A stretch of DNA of 9,164 nt, from assembly GCA_902490245.1 (NCBI GenBank), contig CABUDB010000046.1, positions 1-9,164 on the forward strand, read 5' to 3'. Below, piece after piece: positions 6,816 through 9,164 of this stretch. Numbering within the stretch: the first letter of the stretch is position 1; every line of letters starts with the position of its first letter. The notes under the pieces are model-generated. The model made no database searches, was not told where the DNA came from, and worked only from the letters and a program-made list of their open reading frames with translations. Origin of the DNA: an uncultured Collinsella sp. (GTDB taxonomy: Bacteria; Actinomycetota; Coriobacteriia; Coriobacteriales; Coriobacteriaceae). The translations under genes and the position numbers were made by a program.

Positions 6816-9164
6816 CTAGAAGTTGTAGGTGACTACTTGAGGTTCGGCGGGGTCGACGAAGATGGCTGGATTCGCCTGCTCCACGCGGACGAACTTGACG
6901 GTCACGGCCTCAAAGCCCGCCTTGTGCAACACATCGGCGTAGACGCGCGCCTGCAGGGCGTGCTTCTCCTGCAGCTGTTCCGGCGTCTCGTCCGGTGTGC
7001 CGCCCGTCTTGTAGTCGATGACCAGCGCGCGTGACGAATCCGCCGGGTTCGTCGCCAAAGCGTCGATGGCGCCCTCGGCATATGCACCATAGCGAGCGAT
7101 GTCCTCGTCCTCGCAGCCCAGCGAAAAGAACGGCACCTCGGCGCGAACGCACGGCCACGCGAGCAGGTCGGCACGAACAGCCGACTTGAGCCAGCGGTCC
7201 AGAGCAACGTCGAAGCGTTCGCGCTGCTCCGGCGTCAGGTGCCACAGACGCGCCAGTGCATCGGCACGCTCAGCGGGCAGCGCATCGGCACCCATCTCGA
7301 TCAGCCACTGGCAGGCAGCATGGAAGGCCGAGCCCAGCGCCATGGGATTGCCGGTGGGCTCGACAGCAGCCACGTCCGTATCCGTCATCTCCGAGCCATC
7401 CGACTCCGCATCATCGCCAGCCTCGTCCATGGGAACACGCGTCTCGGCGGCACGGTCCTCGGCCTCGGCATGGAGCGCCGCGGCGATCGACGAATAGCTG
7501 TACGAATCACGCGCCGGATACGAGCAGGTGCCCATGCGCACGCCCACCGTCTGGGGATACACGAGCTCAAACGAATCGGGCTCGGGGTCGGCGGGGCCGG
7601 GCGCGACCGGGCGATCGGCGGCAGCATCGGCACCCTCCGCCTCCGCATCACCGCGAACGAGCCTACCCTCGGCATCCAGTGAAGCGTTGGCCTCAAACGC
7701 CTGCTCGCCAAACGTAAAGTCCGCCAGCGAGATAAGCTCGTAGTCGCCCGGCTTGGAGTTGTCGAACACCAGGCGGTCGGCATCGAGCTGCGGCATGTCC
7801 AAGCCGTCCGTCGGCAGAATACGGCGCAGCACGTCGTAAGTCAGATCGGTCTCGACGTCGAAGGTCGGCGCGCACAGCTTGCCGCGGCTCACGCCGGCAT
7901 CCATCGCCAAGATCACCAGCTCACGCGCTCGCGTCATGGCGACATAGAGCAAACGAGCCCGCTCCTCGAGCGAAAGCTGCAGGTCGTCGTTGCGCAGGCG
8001 AGCAAATGCCTCGGCGGGAGAACCCGTCGCACAGACGTCCTCCATGAGCTCCGGCGGCAGCCACAGCGACGTACCCTTGCCCTTAAACGCATGCTCAAAC
8101 TGCTTTTTGACGTCGTCGCCCTTCACGAACGTGCCGTCCGCGAGTTTAACGCCGTCGAAGCGTGCCGGCAGCGCCACGACCTGCGCTCCGCCCTCGACAC
8201 GCCCCATCTGAGCCGCACCGGACGATTTGCGCACGCCAAAACACTCGGCAACCGCCACGACCGGATACTCCAGACCCTTGGACGCATGCACCGTCATGAT
8301 GCGCACCGCGCCGTCGCCCTCCTCGTTGAGCGCGCCCGGGGCCTCCTTGCCCGCCAAGAAGCGGTCGAAGGCGAGCGCGATGGAGCGCGGAGAATTGCCG
8401 AGCTCGGCCTCTGCCTCGGCCACGGCGTCGAGCGCCTTGAGCACGTTGGCGGCGATGGCCTTGCCCTCGGGGCCACGCTGCGCCAGACGCACGAACCAGC
8501 CGGAGGCATTGACCACGTCGCGCGCGATGGCGGCGAACGAATCGCGTCCCACGCGACGAAGCGCGTAGCGCAGCACCTCGCGGGCGCGCGTTACGAGCGG
8601 CAAGCCCTGCAAACCCGGCACATCGGAATCGCTCATGATGCCCGCATCGATGTTGCGACGCGACGTCTCGCCCGTTTGCTCGTCGAGTTTGGTCGCCAGC
8701 GCCAGGAACTCCTGGGCGCCGAGTGCAAACATCGGCGAGGCCAGCAGTGGCATAAAACCCTGCGCCGTATCGGCCGGATTGGCAAGCGCGCACACCAGGG
8801 CGCGCACCGTCTGCACCTCGGCAGCTTGGGCAAAGACTGAGCCGCCCGCGATGACGCAGTCGAGCCCCTGGTCGCGAAACGCCTGTGCGTAGACATCGGC
8901 ATTGGTCATGCGCCCCAGCAGCAGTACCATGCTGCCCTGGGGCTGTTTTTTATCGGCAAGCGCGCGGAAACGTTCGGCAATCGCACGAGCTTTCGCCTGC
9001 GTTCGCTCCTGTGTGCTGCCACCGGCAACGAAGACCGCCTGGCGGCGCGATGCCTTTGCCTTGAGCTTGTCCTTGCGTTTGTCGCTCGGTTCAAGATCCA
9101 AGAACCCCTGCATCAAACCAAGCGACCGCATCCCGCCGAAACTGCGTGGCGCATTCAACCAGAT
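6816..9164 (-). CDS. addA: AddA-like ATP-dependent helicase/nuclease (RecB-type), 5' end outside window
   Basis: This is the C-terminal part of a superfamily 1A helicase fused to a nuclease, most likely the AddA subunit of AddAB, which unwinds and resects double-strand DNA ends for RecA-dependent repair in the cytoplasm. The frame is open to the window edge (a TTG at 9158 is internal, not a start), giving about 782 residues against roughly 1,200 for the family; Walker A and DEXX motifs lie outside. Counting from 9158: UvrD_C region 78-150 (LLLGRM, then EVQTVRALV, SPMFALG), helicase motif V at 286-300 (VRIMTVHASKGLEYP), motif VI at 398-416 (EERARLLYVAMTRAREL), an acidic Ala/Asp/Glu-rich linker at about 495-605, and a PD-(D/E)XK nuclease at about 608-760 with His613 (AFHA), Asp699 (GAID), Asp715 and Lys717 (IDYKTG) and Gln736 (LQARVY). 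The nuclease residues look intact. No Fe-S cysteine cluster is seen at the C-terminus, which fits AddA rather than AddB. The stop is TAG at 6816-6818. RecB or an Adn-type subunit are the alternatives. Confidence 0.87.
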   Translation of the reverse strand: MWLNAPRSFGGMRSLGLMQGFLDLEPSDKRKDKLKAKASRRQAVFVAGGSTQERTQAKARAIAERFRALADKKQPQGSMVLLLGRMTNADVYAQAFRDQGLDCVIAGGSVFAQAAEVQTVRALVCALANPADTAQGFMPLLASPMFALGAQEFLALATKLDEQTGETSRRNIDAGIMSDSDVPGLQGLPLVTRAREVLRYALRRVGRDSFAAIARDVVNASGWFVRLAQRGPEGKAIAANVLKALDAVAEAEAELGNSPRSIALAFDRFLAGKEAPGALNEEGDGAVRIMTVHASKGLEYPVVAVAECFGVRKSSGAAQMGRVEGGAQVVALPARFDGVKLADGTFVKGDDVKKQFEHAFKGKGTSLWLPPELMEDVCATGSPAEAFARLRNDDLQLSLEERARLLYVAMTRARELVILAMDAGVSRGKLCAPTFDVETDLTYDVLRRILPTDGLDMPQLDADRLVFDNSKPGDYELISLADFTFGEQAFEANASLDAEGRLVRGDAEAEGADAAADRPVAPGPADPEPDSFELVYPQTVGVRMGTCSYPARDSYSYSSIAAALHAEAEDRAAETRVPMDEAGDDAESDGSEMTDTDVAAVEPTGNPMALGSAFHAACQWLIEMGADALPAERADALARLWHLTPEQRERFDVALDRWLKSAVRADLLAWPCVRAEVPFFSLGCEDEDIARYGAYAEGAIDALATNPADSSRALVIDYKTGGTPDETPEQLQEKHALQARVYADVLHKAGFEAVTVKFVRVEQANPAIFVDPAEPQVVTYNF

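Overview
The window is G+C-rich and gene-dense, and every real gene lies on the minus strand. It has the look of a high-GC actinobacterium. The DnaE has an actinobacterial-type PHP domain with all its metal ligands, there is an AddA-type helicase-nuclease, and a SWIM/SNF2 ATPase follows. My best guess is the Coriobacteriia (Collinsella or a relative), but this comes from protein flavour alone and no taxonomic marker is present.

Layout in the direction of transcription (right to left). (1) 6816-9164: the C-terminal part, about two thirds, of an AddA-like (UvrD/RecB superfamily 1) helicase-nuclease. Its N-terminus, including the Walker A region, lies beyond the right edge. (2) 6642-6815: the only appreciable intergenic gap. 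It holds a large imperfect palindrome (6742-6804) bracketed by two copies of TATTGAG, then a weak -10-like element and a clear ribosome binding site for the next gene. (3) 2838-6641: a complete dnaE, the replicative DNA polymerase III alpha subunit (1267 aa), with two insertions relative to textbook DnaE proteins. (4) 23-2809: a SWIM-zinc-finger SNF2-family ATPase starting 28 nt after dnaE. Its frame breaks at about position 50, just after the first RecA-like lobe. The expected continuation is visible in another frame (50 to 1) and runs off the left edge.

All three proteins act on DNA: AddA in double-strand-break end resection, DnaE in chromosome replication, and the SNF2 protein as a probable DNA-dependent translocase of unknown target. 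dnaE and the SNF2 gene look co-transcribed. addA is separated from dnaE by the palindrome, which may be a small mobile palindromic element, an mRNA 3' structure, or both.

I see no CRISPR array, transposase, phage gene, tRNA or rRNA, and no convincing new multi-gene system. The points most worth checking are the frameshift in the SNF2 gene, which a 4-bp slippage event would explain neatly, the palindrome with its flanking 7-bp repeats, and the insertions in DnaE.
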